A DNA stretch of 64,000 bases from G965247775 sp965247775 (GCA_965247775.1 OZ252031.1:682001-746000); one strand, 5' to 3'. Shown: positions 7,900 to 16,756, numbered from the stretch's first letter. Notes: generated by a model not told the origin, from the sequence alone. A program made the numbers and translations.

Positions 7900-9117
7900 A
7901 TGACCGTCGACAACGCGGGGACGCCGCAGGCGTTGCAGGGACTCAAGGTCGTGGAGTGCGCGACGGTGGTCGCGGCGCCCCTCGCCGGCCGCTTCCTGGC
8001 CGACTTCGGCGCCGAGGTCATCCACGTGGAGCACCCCACGCAGGGCGACCATCTGCGCGGGTTCGGCTTCAGCGTGGACGGCGTCAACCCCTGGTGGAAG
8101 TACTACGACCGCAACAAGAAGCTGATCACGCTGGACATCTCCAAGCCGGACGGACGCGACCTCCTCTTGCGGCTGCTGGCCGACGCCGATGTCTTCATCG
8201 AGAACTTTCGCCCCGGCCGGCTGGAGGCCTGGGGCGTCGATTACGAGACCCTGGCCGCCCTCAACCCCCGCCTGATCATGGTGCGCCTCACCGGCTTCGG
8301 GCAGTCCGGCCCGTACAGCAGCCAGCCGGGCTTCGGCACCATCGTGGAGGCGATGAGCGGCTTCGCCGAGATGACGGGCGAGCCCGACGGCCCGCCCACG
8401 CTGCCGCAATTCCCCTTAGCCGACAGCTTCGCCGGCTTCTACGCCACCACCGCGACGATGTTTGCCCTCTACCACCGCGATGTCGTGGGCAGCGGTCGCG
8501 GGCAGGTGATCGACGTTAGCCTTTGGGAGAGCCTCTTCTCCATGCTCGGGCCCAACGCCCTCGTGCATCAACTCACGGGCGAAGCGCCCACCCGCATCGG
8601 CAACAGGACGCGGACCTCCGCGCCGCGCAACACCTACCGCACGGGGGACGACCGCTGGGTCGTGATCTCCGCCGGCACGCAGACCACGGCCACCCGCCTC
8701 TTCGCGGCCATGCAGCAGCCTGAGCTGGTGGAGGATCCGCGCTTCGATATCAACATGCACCGCGTCCAGCACGTCGAGGCGCTGGACGTCATCATCAGCG
8801 AGTGGATGGCCGCCCGCCCCCGCGACGAGATCATGTCGATCCTGCGCGAGTACGAGGTCCCCGTCGGGCCGATCTACGATATCGCCGACATCCTGGCCGA
8901 CCCGCACGCCCAGGCGCGCGAGATGGTGGTGGAGAGCCCCGATGGCGAGGGCGCGCCGCTGCGCATGGAGGGCGTCTTCCCCAAGATGGGACGTACGCCC
9001 GGCGCCGTGCGCCACGCCGGCAAGAGCCTGGGCGCCGACAACGACGAGATCTACCGCCAGCGGCTGGGCCTCTCGGCGCAGGAGCTGGAGGAGTTGCGCG
9101 CGCAGGGCGTCGTCTGA
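7900..9117 (+). CDS. CaiB/BaiF-family (class III) CoA-transferase
   Basis: A 405-residue class III CoA-transferase that moves CoA between carboxylic acids. N-terminal LKVVECATVVAAPLAGRFLA and FGAEVIHVEHP are the family's entry motifs; the catalytic Asp is probably in FPLADSFAGFYA. C-terminal VPVGPIYDIADILADPHAQA is the typical hinge and end region. Length is normal. Its ATG lies 4 bases after the OsmC-like stop, so translation is probably coupled. The CitE-like lyase gene follows after 28 bases. The pair suggests activation of a dicarboxylic or hydroxy acid to its CoA ester and then cleavage; this pairing is inference. Confidence 0.93.
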   Translation: MTVDNAGTPQALQGLKVVECATVVAAPLAGRFLADFGAEVIHVEHPTQGDHLRGFGFSVDGVNPWWKYYDRNKKLITLDISKPDGRDLLLRLLADADVFIENFRPGRLEAWGVDYETLAALNPRLIMVRLTGFGQSGPYSSQPGFGTIVEAMSGFAEMTGEPDGPPTLPQFPLADSFAGFYATTATMFALYHRDVVGSGRGQVIDVSLWESLFSMLGPNALVHQLTGEAPTRIGNRTRTSAPRNTYRTGDDRWVVISAGTQTTATRLFAAMQQPELVEDPRFDINMHRVQHVEALDVIISEWMAARPRDEIMSILREYEVPVGPIYDIADILADPHAQAREMVVESPDGEGAPLRMEGVFPKMGRTPGAVRHAGKSLGADNDEIYRQRLGLSAQELEELRAQGVV

Positions 9118-9145
9118 CCCCGCGTGCGCTGGGGGAGGAGCCCGA

Positions 9146-10024
9146 GTGCCGGCGCCACTGATCAGCCTCTACACCCCCGGTAGCCGGCCGGAACTCATCG
9201 AGAAGGCGGCCCGCTACGATCCGGACGCGATCATCATCGATCTCGAGGATTCCGTCGCCGTGGAGCGCAAGGAGTCTGCGCGTCGCGCGGTGGCGGCGCT
9301 CTTGCCTTCCCTCAGCCTGCCCGCCCTGGTGCGCGTGAACAGCGAGCCCGAATACTTGGAGCACGATCTCACGGCGGTGATCTCGCCCCAGCTCTACGGC
9401 ATCGCGCTGCCCATGGCCGAGGGCGGCGGAGACGTGCGCAACGCCGATGCGATGATCGCTCGCCTGGAGCGGGAGCGCGGCCTGGCGCCGGACTCCGTCA
9501 AGCTCGTGCCGCTGATCGAGACGGCGCTCGGCGTGCATCGCTGCTTCGAGATCGCCACCGCCGCCCCGCGCGTCGAGAGTGTGGCCTTCGGCAGTGCCGA
9601 GGACGGCGATCTCCAGCGCGACCTCAAGAGCGCCTGGTCGGTGGAGGGCACGGAGTTGCTCTATGCTCGCTCCAAGGTCCTGCTGGAGGCGCGCGCGGCG
9701 CGGCTGCCCTACGTGCTGGACGGCGCTTTCAGCGAGATCGACAATGAGGAGGCGCTGCGGGCGGACTGCCGCCTCTCCAAGCGGCTCGGCTACGACGGCC
9801 GCACGCTCATCCATCCCAGCCAGGTGGCGCCGGCGCGCGAGCTGTACGCGGCCTCGGCGGAGGACGTGGCCTACTACCGCCGCCTCGTCGTCGCCTTCGA
9901 GGAGGCCGAAGCGGCGGGGCGCGCCGCCATCGCCCTGGAGGGCAAGCTCGTCGACTACGCGATGTACAAGAAGGCGCAGGCCCTGCTGGCCTCTACCGAA
10001 GCGGGCGCGCCTCCGCGTCGCTAG
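9146..10024 (+). CDS. HpcH/HpaI aldolase / CitE-family CoA lyase
   Basis: A 292-residue TIM-barrel lyase of the citrate-lyase beta/malyl-CoA lyase group. Motifs: IIIDLEDSVAVERK (metal/substrate strand), VRVNSEPE, KLVPLIETALGV, AFGSAEDGDLQRDL and the C-terminal GRTLIHPSQV. Members cleave malyl-, citramalyl- or hydroxymethylglutaryl-type CoA esters to acetyl-CoA and an oxo acid, with Mg. The GTG at 9146 is preferred because AGGAG lies just upstream and VPAPLISLYTPG matches the family start. The stop overlaps the stop of the opposing Crp gene by two bases. Confidence 0.9.
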   Translation: MPAPLISLYTPGSRPELIEKAARYDPDAIIIDLEDSVAVERKESARRAVAALLPSLSLPALVRVNSEPEYLEHDLTAVISPQLYGIALPMAEGGGDVRNADAMIARLERERGLAPDSVKLVPLIETALGVHRCFEIATAAPRVESVAFGSAEDGDLQRDLKSAWSVEGTELLYARSKVLLEARAARLPYVLDGAFSEIDNEEALRADCRLSKRLGYDGRTLIHPSQVAPARELYAASAEDVAYYRRLVVAFEEAEAAGRAAIALEGKLVDYAMYKKAQALLASTEAGAPPRR

Positions 10025-10570
10025 TCCACTCCGGCGGCGGCCTGGGCCAGAGCCCGCGCGTCCGTGAGCGCCACCGCGCCGCGACCCAGCCGCACCCAGC
10101 CGGCCCGCGCGCAGGTGTTCAGTTCCGTGTTCACACTCTCCCGGCTGACGCCCAGCATGGAGGCCAGGGCCGCTTGCGTGATCGGCACGCGCCGCGCCCG
10201 GCCGCCCCGCCAGCCAGTGATCGAAGGCGGCGCGCGTCACCACGAGCGTGCGTGTGGACTCCAAGCGCGATCGCGCTGGCCGAGCGCGGCCGCCCGTCCA
10301 GCAGCGACAGTTCACCGAAGGAGTCGCCGGGGCCCAATACGGTCAGCGTGGCTTCCGTGCCGTCGGGCGCCGTCACCGCGATCCGCACGCTGCCCTGCAG
10401 CACGGTTGCAGCGCGTCGCCGGGGTCGCCTTCCCGCGCGATGAACGCGCCCGGGCGGTGGCCTCGGATCAGGCCGGCCGCGGCCAGTGCTGCCGCGTCGC
10501 CGGCGTCGAACGGGGCCAGCAAGGCGATCGTCGCGCTCGCGCGCTCCCGGTCCGTCGCCCTCTTCGGCAT
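10021..10570 (-). pseudogene. Crp/Fnr-family transcription regulator, frameshifted
   Basis: A cAMP-receptor-type regulator broken by about three frameshifts. The pieces in order are MPKRATDRERASATIALLAP with FIAREGDPGDAL (start of the cyclic-nucleotide-binding barrel), then TVLGPGDSFGELSLLDGRP (barrel core, with the phosphate-binding-cassette position), then a linker, then a clean winged helix TQAALASMLGVSRESVNTEL to the stop. Domain order and total length (about 180 residues) are near normal, so the gene is probably intact in the organism and the shifts are consensus errors. It closes the minus-strand run behind SnoaL, phosphotriesterase-like, LLM and hydrolase genes, and may regulate them (inference). 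A GGGGGGAGG ribosome site precedes the ATG at 10570. Confidence 0.75.
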
Positions 10571-10629
10571 GGCCTCCCCCCTTCATCCCGGAGACGGGCA
10601 GTCTGACGCGCCGGGACGTGCCCGTCGCC

Positions 10630-11112
10630 TCACCCGGAGGGCGGGCTTGCCCCCTCACGCCGCCGCCGCGCCGCGCGCAGTACACCCCGATCGCCCGCCT
10701 GCCAGGTCACCACCAGGGTGTAGGCCGCGATCCGCCAGGCCTCCCCGGCCTTGTGCAAGTCGACCTCGTAGTGCCCGCCCACGACGTAGTGGTCGCCGCC
10801 GGCCTCGTTCGCGCAGACGTGCGTGGCCTGCAGGTAAGTTGTGCCGGTGGCGCGCTCCCCCGCCAGCGTGTAGTGGTGATTCCCCATCAGGTGTTGCGTG
10901 GCGTCCATCCCGGAAAGCGTTCCCTCGAGCCGCGCGATCCATTCCCCAGCCGGCCCCGTGAAGACCTGTTTGACGCCGAAGGAGCGGAAGTCCGCCCGCA
11001 CCTCAGCCGTGAACACGGCCCTGAGGTCGGGCCAGTTCTTGCCGTCCAGCGCGCTCGCGTAGCGATGCAGGACGTCCTGGATGGCGAGGAAGTCCGAGGT
11101 TAGGTTGGACAT
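10630..11112 (-). CDS. SnoaL-like / nuclear transport factor 2 family protein
   Basis: A 160-residue single-domain protein of the NTF2-like fold (SnoaL_4 type). MSNLTSDFLAIQDVLHRYAS is the usual N-terminal helix, followed by LDGKNWPDLRAVFTAEV and the strand pattern with HLMGNHHYTL and HYVVGGHYEVDL. Relatives include ring-hydroxylating dioxygenase small subunits, polyketide cyclases and dehydratases; function here is unknown. Start is ambiguous between 11112 and an in-frame ATG at 11124; neither has a strong ribosome site. It lies 67 bases after the phosphotriesterase-like gene and 59 before the Crp gene. Confidence 0.8.
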   Translation of the reverse strand: MSNLTSDFLAIQDVLHRYASALDGKNWPDLRAVFTAEVRADFRSFGVKQVFTGPAGEWIARLEGTLSGMDATQHLMGNHHYTLAGERATGTTYLQATHVCANEAGGDHYVVGGHYEVDLHKAGEAWRIAAYTLVVTWQAGDRGVLRAARRRREGASPPSG

Positions 11113-11179
11113 CGTTCGTCCCATCGGCCCCCGCGCCGCGTTCCCACCACGTCGCTCCGAGGGGGTCCGCCGAATGCGC

Positions 11180-12128
11180 CTAGTACGGCGTCTGGTTCTC
11201 GAACAGGCGCCGCGGGTTGTCGACCAGCATCGCCTGGATCTGATCGTCGCTGACGCCGGCCTCACGCAGCAGCGCCAGCACGGCGCGGCTGATGTGTGTG
11301 TAATTCCAGTCGGGGTTACTGCCCTCGGGGAATTGCGTGGATATGCCCCAGTCCCGGCAGGCCTGCGCGTCCTGACTCAGGACGATGCGGTCGCTGTAGC
11401 CCGCCGTGCAGAGCCGTGCGACGACGGCCACCCGTCCCGTGGTGTTGTGTATCGTGCGGTTCGGGAACACTGCGACGCCGAAGTGATCGATCCCAATGAA
11501 GCTCCCCGCATCCATGAACTCCTGGTAATAATCGAAGTCGTCCTGGTCGCCTGGTGGCCGATCACTACCCGACTCAGATCGACGCCTTCCTCCCGGAACA
11601 CGCGCTGCTGCTCGCGGCCCATCTCCTGGGGAAACGTGCGCGTGGTGATGGGCGTGCCCGTGGCCCGGTGCGCGCGGGCGCCGCCGCGCAAGCAGACCTC
11701 GTTCACCGGTCTGAACTCCATGTGGATGGCCAGCTTGATGATCCCCGCGCGGACCGCGCTGCCCTCCGTGATCTCGCTGATGAAGGCCTTGGCCATCTCG
11801 TCGGGCTCACGCCCTTGCCAGGAGAAGGGGACGTTCCAGTAGATACCGGCAGCGGCGATGGGGTTGATCGACGTCGCTTCCTGGACATCGCGGAGGAGGC
11901 GACGTCCCGGCCCATATCGGCCCTGCTCACGTCCACCAGCGTGCGGAACTCCGTCGCTTCAATCGTGCGGATCTTCTCGATGGTGGACTGGAGGCAGGCG
12001 TCCCGATCCCACAGTTGCGGCCAGGTTTCCCGTACCCCCGGCGACCCCAACAGCACGTGTTCGTGCATGAGCACCGTGCCCAGCTCGTCACTGCTGACGG
12101 GATCCCGGACGGTGTGGACAACGGGCAT
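11180..12128 (-). pseudogene. Phosphotriesterase-like hydrolase, two frameshifts
   Basis: A second phosphotriesterase-family enzyme. It starts MPVVHTVRDPVSSDELGTVL and has the metal HEH in VLMHEHVLLG. The frame breaks near 11895: the expected LLRDVQEAT and IAAAGIYWNVPFSWQG continue in another frame. It breaks again near 11560, where GHQ should run into DQDDFDYYQEFMDAG. Each is repaired by adding one base to a C or G run (CC to CCC; GG to GGG), which looks like homopolymer undercalling. Lys in AGIIKLAIH, His in VVIGH and Asp in IVLSQDAQA remain visible. Repaired length is about 315 residues. Start 12128 has AAGGGAA upstream. Confidence 0.8.
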
Positions 12129-12188
12129 CGGGCGTTCCCTTTCGCGCCCCGCACGGCGGGGAGGCGATTCGCGCTGGACCCCAGGCGA

Positions 12189-13484
12189 TCATGCCCCTGG
12201 CGCGGCGACGGCGAGGGGCTGGTTCGTCGACGGATCCAGCTCGAAGGGACTCGGCAAGTCCAACTCCTTGGCGTATTCGCGAATGGCCGGCAGCACGTCG
12301 CTCCCCATCAAGCGAAGGCTCCGCATGGCGTCTTCATGCGTCATGGCGCCGTCCCCGTCCCAGAAGGCGAGCGTACCCGGCCGCAGGTACTCCATGATCT
12401 GCCGGATCCGAGGCAGGACGCTGTCGGGCGTCCCGCAGACGATGCTCATCCGCTCGATCTGATCCTCGTAGGTGCCGAGGTTCGTGGCGGTGTTCTCCCG
12501 CGGGCTGGCGGTCTCGCGGGCGCGCTCTTCGCGGCCCCGCGAGAAGCGGGCCGCGAAGACCTCCACCGTGGGCAGCAATCCGCTCCCGGAGGTCAGCCCG
12601 GGGGCGTTTTGGATGTGGGGGCGCACGGAGCCCTGGTTGCCCTCCAGGAAGGGATTGCTGGGCCCGGCGATGAAGCGGCGCCCCGCCTCCTCGGCCAGCT
12701 CGTCCGTTTCGTCCACGTGCAGCTTGAAGAGGTAGGCGCGGTGCTGCGGCCCCGCTTCGTAGCCGTTCTCACCTGCCACTTCGTCGTAATAGGCGAAGGA
12801 GTCGCGCGTGGGTTCCAGGTCGGTGGCCAGCATCACGTAGGGGTAGCGTCGCTCGGCGGCCCACTTGACGGTGTTCTTGCTGACCACGCCGGGGATCCAG
12901 ATAGGCGGGTGCGGTTGTTGGTAGGGGCGCGTCCAGGGATTCACGTAGCGGTACTGGAAGTGCTCGCCCTCCCAGCGGAAGGGGCCGGCGCTGATCCAGG
13001 TCTTGATGATCAGGTCGTGCGCCTCTTGGAAGCGCTCCCAGTTGTACGGCGGCGGGATGTTGTGCGTGAACTGCTCCCGGCCGGTCCCCCGCACCCAGCC
13101 CGGAACCAGACGGCCACGCGAGATCATATCCACTTCGGCCAGCGTTTCGGCTAGCCAGAGCGGATCGTCCCAGAGCGGGAGGATGTTGCCCAGCAGGATG
13201 ATCTTGGCGCGCTGGGTGACGCGCGCCAGGATGCTGGCCTCCACGTTGACCACGCTGCCCATGCAGAACGGCGTGCTGTGGTGCTCGTTCAGGATGAGGC
13301 CGTCGAACCCGACCTCCTCGGCGTAGACCTTCTCATCGATGTAGCGGTTGTACAGGTCCGCCGCCACGCGCGGGTTGTACGAGGCGTTGCTCTCCTCCAG
13401 ATCCACGATCGCCCGGCCCGAGGCCCCGAAGTACCCCGACTGCGGGTCCTGGTAGGGCCGCTCCGTGAAGTAGGCGATGTGCAT
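12189..13484 (-). CDS. LLM-class flavin-dependent oxidoreductase
   Basis: A 431-residue luciferase-like monooxygenase fold protein, TIM barrel, binding reduced FMN or F420. Motifs: DGLILNEHHSTPF (strand 2), AKIILLGNILPLWDDPLWLA, DMISRGRLVPGWVRGTG, HPPIWIPGVVSKNT. The start MHIAYFTERPYQ at 13484 is preferred over a longer frame because GGAAGGA lies upstream. It is 26 bases after an alpha/beta hydrolase and 60 before a phosphotriesterase-like gene, a compact catabolic layout. It is of a different subfamily from the four YPVxPA-type copies elsewhere in the window. Confidence 0.9.
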   Translation of the reverse strand: MHIAYFTERPYQDPQSGYFGASGRAIVDLEESNASYNPRVAADLYNRYIDEKVYAEEVGFDGLILNEHHSTPFCMGSVVNVEASILARVTQRAKIILLGNILPLWDDPLWLAETLAEVDMISRGRLVPGWVRGTGREQFTHNIPPPYNWERFQEAHDLIIKTWISAGPFRWEGEHFQYRYVNPWTRPYQQPHPPIWIPGVVSKNTVKWAAERRYPYVMLATDLEPTRDSFAYYDEVAGENGYEAGPQHRAYLFKLHVDETDELAEEAGRRFIAGPSNPFLEGNQGSVRPHIQNAPGLTSGSGLLPTVEVFAARFSRGREERARETASPRENTATNLGTYEDQIERMSIVCGTPDSVLPRIRQIMEYLRPGTLAFWDGDGAMTHEDAMRSLRLMGSDVLPAIREYAKELDLPSPFELDPSTNQPLAVAAPGA

Positions 13485-13510
13485 GGACGTTCCTTCCAGA
13501 TGGCTGCGGC

Positions 13511-14302
13511 TCAGCGAGCGCCGGCGTGCGCGGCGATCAGGCCCGCCAGGATCGTGGGCTGCTCCAGGTCCACCAAATGTCCGGCGCCGGCCACGATTTC
13601 GAGGCGGGCGTTGGGCAACGCCTCTGCGTAGCCGTCGGCGCAACTCCGCGGTACGACCTGATCGTGCTCGCCCCAGACGATCAGCGCGGGCGTCCGGACT
13701 TCCGTGAGCAGGTGCGGCAGCCGGCGGTCGAACATGTAGGGGCGCCAGGCCACGCGCGCCGTCATCTCCCGGCTGGCTTGCCAGGCCGCTAGCGAGTCCT
13801 CGGGCAGCGGGTCGCCGAAGCACTCCTCGAAGGCGCTTGGATCACTGAAGCCGGCTCTCGCGTAGTCCCCATAGTCCATCAGCATCTGGTCCAGGATCGC
13901 ACCCTCGCTGGGCTGCAGGCCGGCTGCACCCACCAGCACCAGCGCGCCCAGGCGGCGGGCATTCAGGACCGCCATCTCTGCGGCCAGGTAGCCGCCGAAG
14001 CCCAGCCCGATCAGCACCACGTCCGCCAGCGCCAGGCGCTCCAGGCCGTCGTTGAGAAGGATCGCCAGGTCACGGGGATCGCGCGCCCATTCCGGCCGCT
14101 GCGATCTCCCGTAGCCGGGGATGTCGGGGGCGAACAGCTGAAAGCGCCGCGCCAGCGCCTCGTGCAACGGCGTCCAGCCCAGCCCGCCGATCGAGTGATG
14201 CAGGACGACGGCGGGCTTGCCGCTGCCCCCGCTGAGTACGTGGAGGTCCAGGCCGGCGACGCGCAGCATTTGGGCAGTGGCGCCGGGCGCTGTCGTTGTC
14301 AC
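13511..14302 (-). CDS. Alpha/beta hydrolase with Gly at the nucleophile position
   Basis: A 263-residue alpha/beta-fold protein resembling meta-cleavage-product hydrolases. AVVLHHSIGGLGWTPLHEAL and FAPDIPGYGRSQRP are the oxyanion region. The nucleophile elbow, normally GxSxG, reads IGLGFGGYLAAE, so the Ser is Gly. The acid (WGEHDQVVP) and His (GAGHLVDLEQP) are kept. This is either a clade with changed chemistry or a non-catalytic protein. It starts a minus-strand run with the LLM gene. The GTG at 14302 is the first start; an in-frame ATG at 14269 is also possible, and neither has a clear ribosome site. Confidence 0.85.
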   Translation of the reverse strand: MTTTAPGATAQMLRVAGLDLHVLSGGSGKPAVVLHHSIGGLGWTPLHEALARRFQLFAPDIPGYGRSQRPEWARDPRDLAILLNDGLERLALADVVLIGLGFGGYLAAEMAVLNARRLGALVLVGAAGLQPSEGAILDQMLMDYGDYARAGFSDPSAFEECFGDPLPEDSLAAWQASREMTARVAWRPYMFDRRLPHLLTEVRTPALIVWGEHDQVVPRSCADGYAEALPNARLEIVAGAGHLVDLEQPTILAGLIAAHAGAR

Positions 14303-14537
14303 CGCCGGTGCTCGACACGGGGGCGGAGCTTCGTCTGTTTCAGCTCATTCATTCCCCTCAAGCTCATGCTGGCCATGGGCTCACTCCGCACACGGCGCGC
14401 CGACCGGGGCAGTATCGCAGGATTGGGCGGGGGCGGCGCAAGGCCCGGCGGCCGCGTGGCGCCGGCGTCGCGCGACTTGACGTGCCAGCGAGCGGTGGTA
14501 AGCATGCAGCGCGAGAGGTGCGGGAGGAGCTGTGACG

Positions 14538-15734
14538 ATGCCGGGACCAGAACGACAGGTGGTGCCGTCCGCCGCGATGGGCTGGCTGGCGGAGTGGCCG
14601 GCCTCGCCGGCCGTGCGGATGGGCGATCTCCTCTTCGTCTCGGGCCAGATCGCCGTGGATACGAACTTCGAGCCGCTGGCGCCGGGCGACGTGCGCGCCC
14701 AAGCCACACACGCCCTGGACCAGATCCGCGCCATCGTCTCCGCTGCCGGCGGCAGCATGGACGATATCGTCGAGATCATGGCCTTCGTGCGCGACCCGCG
14801 GGACCTCCCCACCGTCTACGACGTCGCACGCGGCTACTGGAGCGGCGAGTACCCCGCCTGGACCGCGCTCGGGGCCGTCGGCTTCCAGCGCCCCGAGGCG
14901 CTCCTCAGCCTGCGCGCGATCGCCCACCTCGGCGACGCGCCCAAGCAGTGCCTCACCCCGGACACGCTGCGCTGGCTGCGCCAGTACCCGGTTTCGGCCG
15001 GCTGCCGCAAGGGCGACTACATCTACGTCTCCGGCCAGGTCGCGGCCGACGCCGACGGTCTCCTCATCGGCCCCGGCAACCACGCCGCCCAGGCCCGCTA
15101 CGGCTGCAACCGCATGCGCGAGATCGTCGAAGGCCTCGGCGGCGGCATCGACGACGTCATCGACGTGATCAGCTTCCACCAGGACGCCCGTGGGATGGAG
15201 GCCTCGGTCGGCGTCTGGCAGGACGAGTTCGTTAACGACCGCCCCTTCTCCGAGGTCGCCGCCGTGACCGCCATCGCCATGCCCACCCTGCCGCAGTTGG
15301 GCATGCTCGGATCCTTCCGCGCCGTCGCCGATCTCAGCGGCGGCGGCCGCCAGGCCCACACCCCGCCCAGCATCTGGTGGAAGGTCATGCCGATCTCCGG
15401 CGGCACAAAGAAGGCCGACGGGCACTTGATCGGCCTCGCCGGCCAGGTCGCCTCCGACGGCGATGGCGAGATCACCACGCCCGGTGACACCGCCGCCCAG
15501 GCGCGCTACGCCTTCAACCGCCTGCGCGAAGTCTTGGCCGAATTCGGCGCCTCTATGGACAACATCGCCGAGGTCATCTCCTTCCACAAGGACCCGCGCG
15601 CCTGGGAGATCGTCATGGACGTGGGCCGGGAGTACTTCCCCGCGGACCAGGGTCCGGCTTGGACTCCGGTGGGTGTCACCGGACTCTTCCAGGAGGGCTA
15701 TCTGCACGAGATCTACGCGGTCGCCGTCGTCTAG
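14538..15734 (+). CDS. Triple RidA/YjgF-domain fusion protein
   Basis: 398 residues made of three consecutive RidA (YjgF/YER057c/UK114) domains, each about 125-130 residues. Each has a GQ-core strand (FVSGQIAVDTN; YVSGQVAADADG; GLAGQVASDGDG), the helix with QAxxALDQIR/QARYGCNRMR/QARYAFNRLR, and an iDDIVEI-type strand. RidA proteins normally form homotrimers with active sites between subunits, so three fused domains could form one pseudo-trimer. The Arg of the classic PARxAV motif is not there: repeats 1 and 3 have PAWT. ATG 14538 is chosen over GTG 14532 for its spacing from GGAGGAG. An ACMSD-like amidohydrolase follows; 2-aminomuconate deaminases are RidA relatives acting after ACMSD. Confidence 0.88.
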   Translation: MPGPERQVVPSAAMGWLAEWPASPAVRMGDLLFVSGQIAVDTNFEPLAPGDVRAQATHALDQIRAIVSAAGGSMDDIVEIMAFVRDPRDLPTVYDVARGYWSGEYPAWTALGAVGFQRPEALLSLRAIAHLGDAPKQCLTPDTLRWLRQYPVSAGCRKGDYIYVSGQVAADADGLLIGPGNHAAQARYGCNRMREIVEGLGGGIDDVIDVISFHQDARGMEASVGVWQDEFVNDRPFSEVAAVTAIAMPTLPQLGMLGSFRAVADLSGGGRQAHTPPSIWWKVMPISGGTKKADGHLIGLAGQVASDGDGEITTPGDTAAQARYAFNRLREVLAEFGASMDNIAEVISFHKDPRAWEIVMDVGREYFPADQGPAWTPVGVTGLFQEGYLHEIYAVAVV

Positions 15735-15760
15735 GCACGAGTGTCCGCGCGGGAGCGCCG

Positions 15761-16756
15761 ATGATCATCGATGTCCATGCGCACGCCCTCTCCCCGCAGC
15801 TCGCGCGCGAATACGCCCGCGACCCCCACTCCGTGATCGAGGAGCCCGAGCCCGGCGTCTTCGCCATCGGCGGCTACGGCCCCATCGACCCCCCCGCCTA
15901 CGACCTGGAGCTTCGCCTGGCGAGCCTGCGCGCCCGCCACGTCGACCTGCAGCTCATCTCGGCCCCGATGTTCCCCGGCGTCGGCATGGCCGAGGACGTG
16001 GAGGGCGCGCGCCGGATCAACCACTACACCGCCCGCCTGGCGGAGGAGAGCGATGGAGCCCTGATCGGCCTGGCCGTGTCGCCTCTGGCCGAGCCGGCCC
16101 GCGCGGCCGGCGAGTTGCGCCGGGCCGTGGAGACCCACGGCTTCCACGCTGCCCACCTCAGCACTAGCGTCTCCGGCCGCCCTCTCGACGGCCCCGAATA
16201 CGAGGAGTTCTGGACGGCCATGGAAGAGCTGCAGCTCCTCGCCGTCATGCATCCCATGACGGGCGCGACTCGTGAAACCCTCAACCCCTATTCGCTCGTG
16301 ACGCTGGTCGACTGGCCGCAGGAGACCGCAATCGCGGTCAGTCGCATGATCTTCTCCGGCCTGCTGGAGCGGCACCCCGGCCTCCAGATCTGCCTCTGTC
16401 ACGGCGGCGGCACGCTGCCCTACCTCAGCGGGCGCATGGACCGCGGCTACGACGCACCCCACTACGAGGCCAACCCCGAGTGCCGCGCCAACATCTCCGC
16501 GCCCCCCAGCACCTATCTGCGCCGCCTCTACTTCGATTCCCTCGTCGGGGCGGATGCACCGCTGCGCTTCTTGATCGATCTCGTCGGCGCCGATCGCGTG
16601 ATGTTCGGGACGGACTACCCCTTCGAGATCGGCGACGCCGAAGGCAAGTACGCTCTGCCCACCATCGACGCCTTGCCCGCCGCCGACCGCGACCGGATCC
16701 TGGGGGGGAACGCCGCCGCCGCCCTCCAGCGGAGCGGGCTCAACCTGAGCCCCTAG
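15761..16756 (+). CDS. ACMSD-like amidohydrolase/decarboxylase
   Basis: A 331-residue amidohydrolase_2 (TIM-barrel) protein of the aminocarboxymuconate-semialdehyde decarboxylase group. Metal site: DVHAH near the N-terminus, His in VMHPMTG, His in CLCHGGGTLPYL, Asp in FGTDYPF. RLYFDSLV is the usual strand before the last Asp. Members perform non-oxidative decarboxylation or hydrolysis with one Zn. The start ATG follows GGGAG. It begins 26 bases after the triple RidA gene and is followed by a cytosine-deaminase-like gene. Substrate is not determined. Confidence 0.9.
   Translation: MIIDVHAHALSPQLAREYARDPHSVIEEPEPGVFAIGGYGPIDPPAYDLELRLASLRARHVDLQLISAPMFPGVGMAEDVEGARRINHYTARLAEESDGALIGLAVSPLAEPARAAGELRRAVETHGFHAAHLSTSVSGRPLDGPEYEEFWTAMEELQLLAVMHPMTGATRETLNPYSLVTLVDWPQETAIAVSRMIFSGLLERHPGLQICLCHGGGTLPYLSGRMDRGYDAPHYEANPECRANISAPPSTYLRRLYFDSLVGADAPLRFLIDLVGADRVMFGTDYPFEIGDAEGKYALPTIDALPAADRDRILGGNAAAALQRSGLNLSP

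Noticed and set aside
14364..15707. Long minus-strand frame opposite the triple RidA gene
   Set aside because: Same reason; the plus strand has three clear RidA domains and a ribosome site.
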